Positions 36,656 through 49,500 of a DNA stretch of 64,000 nt are shown piece by piece; within the stretch, counting starts at the first letter, position 1; each line of letters begins with the position of its first letter. The translations under genes were made by a program, and so were the position numbers. This DNA comes from Dipteris shenzhenensis. Its lineage: Eukaryota > Polypodiophyta > Polypodiopsida > Gleicheniales. The DNA lies in assembly GCA_047967505.1 (NCBI GenBank), contig CM106539.1; one strand, given 5' to 3'. The notes under the pieces were generated by a model. That model was not told the origin of the DNA. It did no database searches and saw only the letters and a list, made by a program, of their open reading frames with translations.

Positions 36656-36980
36656 ATTTCAACCACTGGGCTGGTTTAGGACAATGACATAACTAGTGCC
36701 TGAACTAGGTCGTATATATTGTTGTTCCAACCATCGGGCTGGTTTAGATGAAGCATCTCAATGATGTGTTGTTGTTCCAACCACTGGGCTGGTTTAGGAC
36801 AAGATTCCAATGAACTCCAAGCCAACATACAAAAAATCAAACAACTACATTAATTTAATACTAATTTATTTTTGTTTCAACCATGCTAGTTTAGAGAAAT
36901 CACATAATTGTTGTTTGACTTGAACTAGCTTGGTGATACATTGCATGATGTTCCAACCACCGGGCTAGTTTAGGACAATC
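36656..36980 (+). repeat. Five interspersed copies of a CAACC...GGGCTGGTTTAGGAC word
   Basis: TTCCAACCACTGGGCTGG-type words occur at about 36656, 36724, 36773, 36876 (shortened) and 36950, each followed by TTTAG(GACAA). The spacers are 40-110 bp of unlike AT-rich sequence, so it is not a simple tandem array. Confidence 0.8.
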
Positions 36981-36989
36981 ATGTTTCGT

Positions 36990-37791
36990 CGAATCTAGCC
37001 CAATTTAGAAATAAAACACTTAAACTACTCCAACTCATCTATTATACAATGCAATCTAGATGATAGATTTCCATGATAGAATTCTTCTTAATCATTTACC
37101 TTCATGTATGCAAAGTCTAACGAAAACTTTAAGAGTAGATCTCTCAAAGTCAAGTTGATTCAGTGGGATCAATTTTCCATCTCCCACATCATGGTTACGG
37201 AGCAAGGGAGTTCAGCTACCAATGATTTTATGATGAGCAATCTCATCATCATCATTTTGCAGAAGTGCGATATGTTTGATTATTGTACTTTGAGCGTAAT
37301 TGTATTGGGATTGATTGATTCGGTGATTCGTTCGGTTGTTAATAACTAATATAATTGATGGCTCGAGTACAAGTGATGGAACTAATGACGAGGATTGGAA
37401 GTAGTGCGAGGGTACCGATTGAGGTGTTGCACGGTGCATAGCGTATGGCCATGAGCCAATGTTGTATTCGATTGTTGATAATGTGAAACCCGGGAAGTGA
37501 TCCCCAGGCCGCTACCGAAAGACCGAGATCGACGCTGGTTCGAAGAGGAGTCTAGTTAGGTTAAAGAAGCAATGATTACAACTAGTAATCTGATGATGAG
37601 CATCATGATGTTGCAGAAGTGCGATGGGAGGAAGTAATAATCATTTGCATCTGCAGCTCGAGGGGAATCTCCATCTTCAATGTAGGAGGTGCATCAGCGC
37701 CAGCCATCCATGTTGTCCCTCCCATCTTCACGCAAGCATCCTCTCCTTCTAGCTCTCGACCAATCGCCCATTTCCCCACTCCTCTCCTGTC
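36990..37791 (+). promoter_or_regulatory. Upstream region of the TOC64/AMI1-like gene
   Basis: No other gene lies here. Base composition shifts from AT-rich to CT-rich approaching 37792. A diverged repeat (GATGATGAGCA...CATCATGATGTTGCAGAAGTGCGATG, at about 37229-37275 and 37583-37626) is present twice; the second copy is about 170 bp before the start codon. No clear TATA box; the transcription start is not determined. Confidence 0.4.
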
Positions 37792-37988
37792 ATGTCTTCT
37801 GCCAACGCTTGGGTCCTCTTCGGTTTGGGCATCGCCGGCCTCCTCCTCCTCACTCGCTCGCGTAGAAAGCAAATCAGTAAAGACTTTGGAGCCTTCATCG
37901 ACTACTTCGAGCTGCTTCCTCCCCCCCAGCCAGCTCCTCCCATAGCTCCACACCCTCTCAGCAACCTCACTTTTGCGGTCAAAGACTT
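37792..37988 (+). CDS. TOC64: TOC64/AMI1-like exon 1
   Basis: Residues 1-65 plus two bases. The ATG at 37792 opens [16 protein letters not shown], the membrane anchor, then RSRRK, the linker [10 protein letters not shown], and LTFAVKD with the catalytic Lys64. The donor GTACTTTC at 37989 joins TT to the A of exon 2, giving KDL-FDVEGF. Reading through the donor gives unrelated sequence and a poly-C run. Confidence 0.88.
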
Positions 37989-40468
37989 GTACTTTCTTGA
38001 CCCCAACAAAGCTGGAATGTTGATTATGCTCCCCCCCCCCCCGCAGAGTCTGAGGCGCCTGTCCGTCACCGTCGTTTCCACCATGTTGCTTTCGCAGATT
38101 TGATGTCGAAGGCTTTGTCACTGGCTTTGGCAATCCTGATTGGGCAAGGACACATGAGCCCGCATCCCGGACGGCATCAGCCGTCGCAGTTCTGGTTCGA
38201 GGAGGAGCCACCTGCGTAGGCAGGACGCACATGGATGAGCTGGCTTACAGGTACCTAAATCTCCATAACGATAGGCATCTTGGGTAGTGATAGTTTGATC
38301 AGTAGCGAGTTGTTTGCTATTTTGTAGCATTAACGGGGAGAATAAGCATTATGGGACTCCAGTCAATCCAACTGCGACCTCCCGAGTGCCAGGGGGCTCT
38401 TCTAGTGGTTCTGCTGTTGCTGTCGCTGCAGGGCTGGTTGATTTCGCACTTGGTATGTGTTATCAAACCTTTTGTGATCCTTATTCGTTGTATTTTAGCT
38501 TTTACATTTGGGTCTCTCTCTTAAGAGTGTATATAGTCTTATCTTGGCCAACATTTCTGAGTCTCATCTTGGCCAACATTTTTGCCGCTCCTGGTGAGCA
38601 GACTTGTTGGTTACAGGAGTGACTCTTGTTGTTGTGTGTTGAGTTCGATCCCCAAGATCAACGTCAAATGATCCCATGAGGGCCTTGCCTTCTGGCCAGA
38701 CGTTAAAAGAATTCTTCTTCTTCGTCTCTCTGTCTTCCTCCATTTGACAATCCAACAACCCCTCCCCCCACACACCCACCCACCAACTTGTTCAATGTCG
38801 AATTAGAGGGCTACACAAGGATGCTTGGGGGGAAGAGAGTACGCATTGCCAGATATTAATTGTTGCTCACACACGCTACTGATTTGTAACAAGGCTCTTG
38901 CATGCCTTAGGGAAGGTTTGCGACAAAACAACGGTTATTGAGATTAGAAATCATTCAAGATTTCTATCAAGGGACAAAAAGTGGCACATGCTTTCACTCA
39001 GTAATGTTTAGGCTTGGAATTTGAACTGAAAACAACTATAGCTGTAGCCTGTAACCTCTGTATTAAAAGTAAATTCTGTGCTACCTTCGTCATGGCTGAG
39101 TCTGCCAAAAACTCAGTACGAAGACTTTGCTCAAGTCTATGTGCGTGTGTGGATTTGTATGTGTGAGAGCATATGTTTATACTAAGCTCTACACCCACTG
39201 TTAGGGGCTGATGACGTCAGTGGGGATGCCATATAGCTAGTCCCTGCTATGCGTGATGGAGTTTATGGTTTTCAACCTTATATGTGACTATCATGAGATT
39301 GAAACTACTTATGTTGTTTTTTAAGAGGATGAGTTTGGACATATTCCTGGATTCATCTGGATAGTGGGGATGTCGTAGTAGCTAGTCCCTGCTATGCGTG
39401 ATGGAGTTTATGGTTTTCAACCTTATGAGTGACTATCATGAGATTGAAACTGCACTATGTTATCCCCATAAACTCTTTCCTCTTCTTAACATCTTTCTTT
39501 TCTCAAGCTACCCCCAAAAACCTCTTCCTCCTCTCAAGTGATCACCATGAACCTCTTCCTCCTCTCAACCTCTCATTCTCCTTTGCTTGCTCACCATCTC
39601 CCTCCATCTCTCCCCTCACCACATGTGTTTTTTAAGAGGATGAGTTTGGATATATTCCTAGATTCATCTGGATATATATAAATTTGTTAGAGGTCAACAT
39701 CTCTTGATGTCACCTGTGAGAGAGGGCGAGTGCTTGCGGGTGTGCCTGCCCCCCATGAGGCTAGTGTAGGATGAGCGAGGGCATGTGTTGTGGGTGTGCT
39801 CGTCCCCGTGAGGGTAGTCTAGGGTAGATAGTGCGTGGTTCATCTGGGCCCCTTGTTGGTCCACATGCTTGTGTAGGCACATCTGCTGTGCACTAGGGAG
39901 GCCTAGAGGCAGGGCCAGTAGGGCTGTTTTGGCAGGCACCAGTAGCCCCCTAGGCTGACTGGTCGGCCCATGGTAGGGCAGCAGGGATCGGCCCTAGAGG
40001 AGGGCCAGTCGGCACAGGGGACCAGCCCCCTTGGAGGACGGCTACCAGCCCCTTATTTAGGGCAGAGGTGGGTTAGCCCACCCTCCTTGCTGGTCGGCTG
40101 CCTAGGGCAGGGGGTCGGCCATGTGCCCCTCCCAGTTGGTCGGTTATTTAGGGAGGGGCTGGGGGCTATTTATAGGCCCCCACTCAGTCCTCATTCCTCA
40201 CTTGCTGGAGCGGTACTTCCAGTCCCTGTGTGTATCTGCTGGAGTTGTTCATCCAGCCACGTAGTGCATGTTCTAGAGTAGGGTTGTGGAACAGTTCTTC
40301 CACACCTCTGTGCATCCCGTGGTTGAGGTTGTTGAGCAGACTTGTGGAGCTCCTGAGCAGCCTGTTGTGCAGAGGTTTTCCCCCAAGTGTAGAGGGGCTT
40401 TGCTAGAGATCACTTGCAGTTCTCTCGTGTTTCTTTCTCTCCCTCTCAGCGTGGTGTGTGTGAGGTGT

Positions 40469-40503
<35 letters not shown>

Positions 40504-43500
40504 GTTCATTTCTGTTGCATTTCTCACATGGTATCAGAGCCATGGTTGGTAGAGACCCGCGGAGCAGAGGGAGTGTTGAGCCAGCACACAGGGAGGAGGT
40601 TTAGGGCGCTGTTCGGAGGTGTCTTTGAGGAGGAGCGTGTGCAAGGTGTGGACTGTTCGGGTGCCCAGCAAGGGGTGGCTTCGAAGTCTGTTTTCAGATA
40701 AGAGAGGAGGTGTTCTTGAGGGACGGATAGTGAGGAGCGAAGGTACATTGGGCTGTCAGCCCCTTCATACCCTTCTCAAGCCCTCTCCTTTCTTCCACTT
40801 TCTGTCACTGTCTATCCCATCCAACTTCTCTTTTAGTTCAGCTCTCTCCCCGATATGGCGACTTTGTCCAAGATGGCAGAGAACAAGACTAGAATTCCAG
40901 TTTTGCCCACATTCCTGGTTGACCGTCAGTTGGGGTCATGATGGAGTCTGTGTTACAGTCATATGATCTTGCAGATTACATATTGATAGGCGTTGCCAAA
41001 TCAGATCCCCTTGCGTTTAATCTTGGCCTCTTGGAGCAAGAGGAGGCCAAGATGCTGTCTTAGCTCTGGGATTGTGTCAAGGCAAGGGTAAGGTCGTTTA
41101 TTTTCCTTAACTGTACTCCTCAGGTGCTTAATCTCGTGAAGCACATGACATTGGCCAAGAGTATATGGGAGCATTTGGCGTCCTTGTACAATCAAACCTC
41201 TCCCATGGAAAGGGTTTTCGTGGAAGTCCAGATGCGATTGTTGGATTGTGGGAGCACATCAACAAGTTACATAAACTTCAGAAGGAGATCCTCCAGGTAG
41301 GGAAGCAGATATCGTCCGAGGACACGGCCATAACTTTATTGTCCCAATTATCCTTGTAGTATGGGGCCTTGTATTCGTCCTTGATCACAAGTGGCAGGAT
41401 GAATGAGTTGACCTGGAGGAATTGGTCCCGATAGTGCTTGACCAGGAGGAGCGCTTTGTAGATCGTACTTATGAGAGTCAGCCTGAGGCTTTGGCAGCTG
41501 CGCAGAAAGGCAGAAAGCAGTAGACAGCTGAGGAACGAGGAGCACTCAAGGCATCCTGAAAGTGTAACCGATGTGGCCAGAAAGGTCATTATTGGCGTCA
41601 GTGTCCCCAAAGGAACAATGAGGGGCCCAGTCTCTAGTTGGCCAATGTTACCACCACGACATATACTCCAGCCTTCTTGTAGCACGAGGCAGGATGCACT
41701 GCCAGCAGGCTCTCCGGATCTAGATGGAGGATTGCTTGCTTGTTTGTGGCAGTGGGACCTGCCAATCATGTGCAAGGGGAAGGGTGTCATTTATCGAGCC
41801 AGACTTTCAAGTAGGACCTCGAGGCACGAGGAGTTGTTCCTGCTGACTCAAGTGCGAGTGTGTTCCCTATATGTATTTTGTTTGGACGTTATGATCTGGC
41901 AGATTGAGAGGGGTCCCCTAGTGTTCTGCTGCAGTTATTGTCTGATGAGCTGTTGGAGATCCGGATGGGTCAGCAGATTGCCAGTGCGGGAATCCAGACA
42001 TAGGTGATTGATCCTTATGAGCTGTTATTTGCCCGTTGTCCTTGGAGCACTGAAGTTCATTGATGTAGCGACAGTTTACCAGTTTGGACTTGAGAGGGGG
42101 CTATCTAGCTCTGACAGTTTACCAGTTTGGACTTGAGAGGGAGAGGGGGCTATCTAGCTCTGAGATACAGGTGCCCATGCAGGGAAGCAGACCTTGCACC
42201 GGTGGCAGTATCAGTTGGATTATTGTTCGAGTACTTTCTGTTGGAGTGATGTGCCAGTACCAGCTGTTGGATTGCTATACCAGAGGACGTATAGTACCAG
42301 TACCGGTCCAAAGGACTGTACCTAGCACCTATGGCTTGGGAGCAATAGTTTCAGGTTTCCCGTGATTGTGCTGAGGCGGTTTGCACCAAGAGGTGGCTTC
42401 TTCAGCAGCACCTGAGGCGGGCTTCGTCGAATTCCTTGAGTTGTTCCAGCAGCACACCCAGCTCCCTGGTGTTTGTGTTCCATCTAGGAGCTGAGAGGGG
42501 GTGTTAGAGGTCAACATCTCGTGATGTCACTTGTGAGAGAGCGCCAGTGCTTGTGGGCGTGCCCGCCCCCCGTGAGGCTAGGGTAGGATGAGCGAGGGTG
42601 GTCCTCCTGGGCCCCTTTTGCCTTTGCTGCCCACTTTCATTGGCAGATATATCAGCTTGATATTAAGACAACTTTCCTTCATGAGCATTTGCAAGAAGAG
42701 GTCTATGTTTCCCAACCTCCTGGCTTTGAGGTTGAAGGTTCTCAAAGCAAGGTATGCCGCTTGAAAAAAACCCTCTATGGATTGAAGCAAGCCTCTCGGG
42801 CTTGGTATTCCAGGATTCATACTCATTTGCTCACACTTGACTTTCTGAACAGCCTACAAAGGCTACCCTTTACATCTGCAAGAGTGGGACAGATTAGCTG
42901 ATTTTAGTCCCAAGGCAGCTCGCAAGGATACAACAACTCTTGATTATTATAAGATACCTACATTGTAGTATGACAATGAAGATAATAAGCAGTTTAAGAC
43001 TGAGGGTCTTTTGGTTTGGATTTGAATTCCTTGATGAGGGCCATGCCCTCACTATATACTGCCCATTTTTCATTCTTCCTAGCAGCCTTGACCTTGACTA
43101 ATTCCATTGCCTTTCGGTACAGTTGAGCAGTTGGAGAAGAAGTTTGATCCATATATAGTGTGTGCTAAGTGTAATTATGGCATGTCTTCCAAAGTCACGA
43201 ATATTAGTTGTAGGAGCTGACCCATTGAAACCAGCCTCAGAGGGCGGTCCTAGACCACTAACCTAAAAAAATTCAGCAAATAACTCAAACACCAATTGGG
43301 AGCTAGAGTGCTCCTGCTCAAGAACAAGAACACAGATTGGTCCCAAAACCTTGGCAACCCTGTTGGTATTTCTTTATTAGTTGTGGAGAAACCAGTAAAT
43401 AAGATGCACAGTGAATTCAATCTCACTTGCATTGAATACATTTCCCACTCTCAGTCCTCAATATCCCAAGCAATAACCCTGCTGGGCCCTGCTCATAGCC

Positions 43501-46500
43501 CAGTGGCATCTCCGTTCGAACATCTGCATAAGTCTTGGAGGTGTTACTAGCAGCCAATGCGGGGTCACACAACTCCCCTCATTGCCATAGGCATCCACAG
43601 ATTCACTGAAATACCCAAGCTATGGGTGAGACCATAACTGGTCCGCCCACAACCTTGGAAGCTAGAACTTGAACTGCAAGCATCCACGGTGGATGTGGAC
43701 CACCCTGCCACCAAAACAGCTCACAAATAGAGCAAGGCACCCCGTCTGCTCAGCCCGCTCTCCAAGATAGCTCACAGCTAATTGGGACAGCTCCTTGTGA
43801 CCATGCCATGCCCAAATGCTCAGCTCAAGCTCCAAAATGACGACCTTGACCACCCCAAGGGCATGTATGGACAGCTCGCGCTCCAAAGCATCAATCAGCA
43901 GCAGCCTGTGAATGCACGTACGGCCCCCCTTGCAGCCTCAGCCAGACCCACGGTCAATACCAGGGATTTGTTTCCTGTTTTCAAGTTGTTCTCTTCTTTG
44001 AAATGTGCCAAATTGTCTTCAGTAAGGAAGCACGTAGGAGTCTTATCTTCTTGCTCCTTTGCTGGAAAATCTTCAAATCTAAAAAATAAATGCTATTTTC
44101 TCTCTTTGGAGCTGCATGTCTTGCAAATGGTGTCCTCCCCTACCATTTTTCCATCCGCCTCTTAGGTCATGCAATCCGTCCCATCCACTCTAAATGGTTA
44201 TTGAGACTTTACCATAAGCCACCCATGTGCTTTTCTAAGAATGCTAGTACTTTTCAAATCAAAAATGCATGCTCTCCCTTTTCACTCTATTCGGTCCTGC
44301 AGATGGCGCAAATCTCTGTTGCACCTTTCCATCAGCCTGTTTCTACCTTGGGTCGTGTGATCCAACTCTTTTGTGTATAAGCTTACACATGGATAGTCCT
44401 ACTGCCAAACTGTATCCAGATCCATCCATCTCAGCCCGTCAGCAATTAACAGATGTAGTATCATAGCCTCCCCTTTAGGCATAGAGAAAATGTTGCAGCT
44501 GGAAAATGGGCCTGTGCCTCAAGTCCAACTTCTTCAATTAATACCCTATACTGTGCTTAAGGGCGATCATGTCTCTGCCTGGCCTACAACAACAGATTGG
44601 ACTAAAGTTCTGCATAAGAGTTACTCATACTCCAGCGTGCAAGTAACCTTTTTCCCTGCATTTGTTTTGCAACATGAACACAGCCTTTTGACCCGTAGAA
44701 TTTGTGAGAAGTGCAGTGGAAATGAACAGAAATGGAGAGAGAGAGAGAGAGAGAGCACCTCACACACACCACACTGAGAGGGAGAGAGACACGAGAGAAA
44801 ACTGCAAGTGATCTCTGGCAAAAGCCCCTCTACACCTGGGGGAAAGCCAGGCTGCTCAAGAGCTCCACAAGACTGCTCAACAACCTCAACCATGGAATGC
44901 ACACAGGTGTGGAAGAACCGCTCCACAACCCTGCTCTAGAACATGCACTACAGGGCTGGATGAACTGCTCCATCAGATGCACACATGCGGCTGGAAGTAC
45001 CACTCCAGCAAGTGAGGAATGAGGGCTGACGGGGGGCCTATAAATAGCGCCCATCCCCTCCCTAAAGAACCAACCAGAAAGGGGGACACATGGCCAACCC
45101 CCTGCCCTAGGCAGCCGACCAGCAAGGAAGGTGGGCCGACCCACCTCTGCTCTACACAAGGGGCTGGTAGCAGCCCTCCAAGGGGGCTGGTCCCCTGTCT
45201 GGCCCTCCTCCAGGGCCGACCCCTACTGCCCTCAGCCTATAGGGAGCTGCTAGGGCCTGCCAAAACAGCCCTACTGGCCCTGCCTCTAGGCCTCCCCAGT
45301 GCGCAGCAGATCCGCCTACAAAAGGGCTGCCATGGGACAGCACCCTCATCAAGCTTCAAATCTTTCAAGTGCTTGTGGAGATAGGCAACCCTCACCTCAT
45401 TCCGCACCTGATCCCAAGATGCAAGCTGATCCCATGCTTGCTTAGCTGTCTTGCAAGACCGGATGTGAGGGATAATAACCCGTTTCACTGAAAGAGAAAT
45501 CTTTGGCATCACGACCATCCCACTGAATCTGCTCCTGTGCAGGAGGCAAAGTATCTGTAACAGTAGCTGCAGTGGTGCCCGTGCGCAGGTATAGAAGCAC
45601 CTCAAACAACGCGCCATCTTCTTCCTGCTATGTGGGTTGCCGGACAGGTACGTCTTCTGCCCTTTTCATCTCTCCTGCCCCCTATGGTCTCTTGCCCCCT
45701 GGTCCTCTTAAATCGGGGGCTCACAAGTGACCTCCTAACACCCCCTCTCAATGTCACAACTGTGGGCAGATCCCCATGTGTCAAATGAGGTGCTCCAGCT
45801 GCTCCCTGGGAAGCGCCTTCGTGAAGACATCTGAGATGATGTCGTTGGTTGGGTAGTATATCAACTCTATGACTTCTTCGTCGATGAGTTCTCGAACAAA
45901 GTGGTAGTGAACTTCGATGTGCTTCGTCCGTGCATGGAACACGGGGTTGTTGGCGATCGCTATGCAACTCTGGTTGTCGCACATAACTGCAGTCGCATCT
46001 TCTTGGGCCACATTCATGTCCTCCAAGATTCACCTGAGCCACAATGCTTCACATGCTGCTGTACAGGCAGCCATGTACTCCGTCTCTGTAGATGAAAGGG
46101 CAACAGTAGGTTGTTTCTTACTCAGCCATGACATGGCTCTTGATGAGAGTAAGAAATAGTATCCAGAGGTCGATCTCCGGGTATCAATGTCACTTGCCCA
46201 ATCACTATCACAGAAACCTCCCAACTCCATGCCTCTGGTATAAGTGATGCCGTAGGTGCTGGTACCCTTCAAGTACCATAGCACCCTCATATCTGCATCC
46301 TAATGAGCCTTCTTGGGTGTGGCGGAGAACTGATAGAGCAATCCAACTGCAAGGGAAATGTCTGGTCGAGTATTGGTGAGGTAAAGCAAACTGCCCAGCA
46401 AGCGTTGATATAGTGATGAATCAACTGGTTGAGATGGATCACGCACACTCAGCTTCAGACCAGTTTCCATGGGAGTCACTATAGCTTTGCAAATTTCCAT

Positions 46501-49500
46501 CTCAAAGCGTTTGAGTGGTTTCCTGCAATACTTCTCTTGTGAAATAAAGATATTGCTCTTGCCCTATTTCACCTCAATCCCAAGGAAGTAGTGAAGTATG
46601 CCTAAGTCAGTCATCTCGAACTCCTCTATAAGAAGACCTGAGCAACTTCTTCGTATGATCCCCAGTAATGATGAGGTCATCCACATATAGACTCAATACC
46701 TGTCACGATCTGTGACGTATTCCTTTCTCTTTTTCTAGACTTATGGATGGTTTGATGAATGGACACTTGTGGAAGGGTATGCCCTTTCGACGGGACACTT
46801 CCTATGAGGCACAACCCTTCACAAGAGACATCCTATTGAAGAGACATTCCTATTGTAATGTACCCTCTCATCAAGGGTCACACCCTTCACAAGGGGTACA
46901 CACCTCTTCATGCACATACACTTTGGAGTACACACCTTTTCATGTGTGACTCTTCACTCTCTATATAAGAGAGGCCCAATTGTATGGATGACACACTACA
47001 GCTACACTACAGACACTCAAGCAATACAATTATTCCTTGTTCTCTGCTATTTCAGTCTCCTTTCTATTCCTTATCACATTTATAGTAAATCTAGGATTTC
47101 TTACAGTGGTATCAGAGCAAAATTCGCTCTTGCTTGTAGGAAATGCCCCCCACCTTCTAGTGCCGATTTGATACATCTTTTCCGCTAGAAGGATATCCGT
47201 GCACATTGTGCATGGAAGAGATGGAGAGGATGAGTGTAAAATTTTTTCGCTTCCACCCTGCCTAAAGTCATCTATGGCCTCTCCATCTCGCACACATCAC
47301 GAGTTGATGTGAATGGACACGACAAAAATTGTGTCTTTTCAGGTGCTTGGGCTGTCCCAAAACCAAGGGACGCACCTTTTCCACCATCGGACACACCTTT
47401 TGATGAAGAGTCTTGACTCCTCACTCGAGGGACACACCCCATCGTGGACAAAAGGACACACCTATTCATGTAGGGACACCCCTTTTAAAAACAGGGACAC
47501 ACCCCTTCATGAAAAGGTGCACCTATTCCAAGGGTCACACCCCTTCGAATAGGCACACCTTTCAGGCACCAAGCACTTATAAAAACGGTACCTAGAGGGG
47601 TTAAAATGGAAAACCCAGCCCCAAACTTTAGGTTTACCTTAGCTACCCAAGGGTTAAATAAACCCACCCTTTAATTTTTGGGCAACCACCCCATGTAGGC
47701 AGCCCAAATGAAAAAAAAACAAAAGGGACGTCCCTTTTCAACACCCTACAGATATTTCGTCAAATCAGGTTGGTTTCGCTGCCAGCCCCTGCTTGCGCCA
47801 TCATGCTGCCAGCCCCTGCTTGCGCCATCTCGCTGCCAGCCCCTGCTTGCGCCATTTCGCTGCCAGCCCCTGCCTCGCCATTTCGCTGCCAGCCCCCTCG
47901 CCATCTGCAGCCCCTAGTCTCGCTGGTTTTTCGGCCCTGTTTCCTGCCAGCCTGCAGCGTGAGCACAGCGCCAGCCAGCCATTCTGCCGCAAATCAGCCT
48001 GCAACCAGTTTATTCGCCATTGATAGCCTGCTCCCCTTGGTTCGACACCTTTTTCCTGCCAGATCAGCAGCAGTTTCAGCTTCCTATCGCGATGAAGACA
48101 GCCTGTTAAATGCTAGGCCCAGTTCTGCTCCTCGCCACCCATTGCAACATGGACCTCTGGACAGAAATCTGCAGGCCTCTTCTACGCAACAATTTGGCAG
48201 ATTAAATCATTGCCAGGTGGAGTCTTTCCATTCTGCTTTTAAGGATTCTCTTGTCATTATCAAATTACAGCAAATGAAAGACGCTCCCTTAAAGCATGGA
48301 AACCCCTGGTAATTCACCCGGCATTTCAAGGACACCTCAGGCATCATCTACCACACAATATCGTGTTCAGATTGCACAACCAGCCCATTTCGGAGCTTTT
48401 GCATCGTGGGTTTTCTGTGTCACGTGCCCTCCTAGTGATTTGGACCACATCCTATACCTTCTGCGTGAGGCACCTCAGTTACATTACTTCCTCAGCACAG
48501 TACAGGTTGTGTTTCACGAGACACGAAGATACCTAGAACCCGATATTCCTCAAGAGTTTGCTGTCCATCTTTGGAGAGAATTTTACCCCTCACCTTCGGC
48601 ATCTCCAGGGTACTCTCCACCTCCTTCAGCTCCCAGATATCCTCCTATACAGGTTGTACCTTCCCCAAGACAGTATTTACACTCTGAAGGCACTCCTTCT
48701 CCTGGATATCCTCCACTTCCGACACCAGCTCCTTATCCCTTTTCAGATCCGTGGACTCTGCAACCTACTCCTGTCCTCTCATGAGCAGTAACACCACTTT
48801 CGGCATCACCAGTGTTACCTCAGAAAGGACCTCCTTTACTAGATTTCCACGGGTGGTTCCATCCTGCCTTGCTTGCCCCCTCCAACATGAGCAATCTCAG
48901 GGAGCAGCCCGAATCTTCTTCTAGGAATGGTACAAACTAGAGCGCAAGTTCGCGCTTTTCTCACAGGGATCTCCGATATGTCGCAACGCTCGCGTGAAGC
49001 CTCTCCAGAGATCAAAGACTCAAGTCCAAAAAAGACCCCTGAAGTCAACGTACAAGAAGAAACACTATTGCAACTTCAAATTTCCCAGCTTCAGGACAGC
49101 ATCTCCGACTTGGTCCAGAAAGTCCAACAACTTCAAGATTCTCGCAGTACCACACATACAGAGGATGACATGACGCAACCAGACGACTATGCGGATTCAT
49201 TCCCACCAAAGGTAGAAAACACTGAACTACGTGCCCTCTACCGTTTACTTCAAGTTTCCAAAACTAAAAGACTTGACATCAAACTTCCGGAAGCCTACAT
49301 TGGTCAATGCAATCGCCGAACAGTTGACCAATGGCTCGCAAAAATGCGCATGTATTTTGATACTGTTGACCTCACTGAAGGCAAAAAGATCGCCTTGGCA
49401 GCCTCCCTCCTCAAGGATATAGCTTTTCTATGGTGGCAAAGACGCTTAAAAGACGGCAAAAGTGTGTTAACATGGGAACGTTTTGAACACGTGCTCCGTA

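Larger units (their letters stand above)
39685..42622 (+). mobile_element. Copia-type LTR element A, internally reduced and 3'-truncated
   Basis: 5' LTR 39685-40528 (844 bp, TG...CA), tRNA-Met PBS directly after it, about 1.97 kb of internal sequence with only a decayed gag, a PPT (CTGAGAGGGGG, 42491-42501), and the first ~120 bp of a 3' LTR from 42502 (TGTTAGAGGTCAACATCTC, shared with the 5' LTR). No protease, RT or integrase is present between the LTRs, so it is either a non-autonomous derivative or a deletion product. Its inverted LTR relative is at 44708-45330. Confidence 0.8.

Noticed and set aside
36656-36980. Repeat-spacer pattern resembling a CRISPR array
   Set aside because: Repeats vary in length and sequence, spacers are unequal, and the context is a plant nuclear genome.
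37603-38232. A 209-codon minus-strand frame
   Set aside because: Antisense shadow of GC-rich exons 1 and 2 of the TOC64/AMI1-like gene; no motif of its own.
43250-44500. Overlapping frames in intron 3
   Set aside because: No retroelement motif and no frame continuity; probably composition only.
45602-46042. A 146-codon minus-strand frame
   Set aside because: Frame shadow of the copia RNase H reading frame and the adjacent LTR stretch.
47770-48312. A 180-codon plus-strand frame before the possible ORF0
   Set aside because: Its first part is the 27-bp minisatellite; the rest has no protein-like features.
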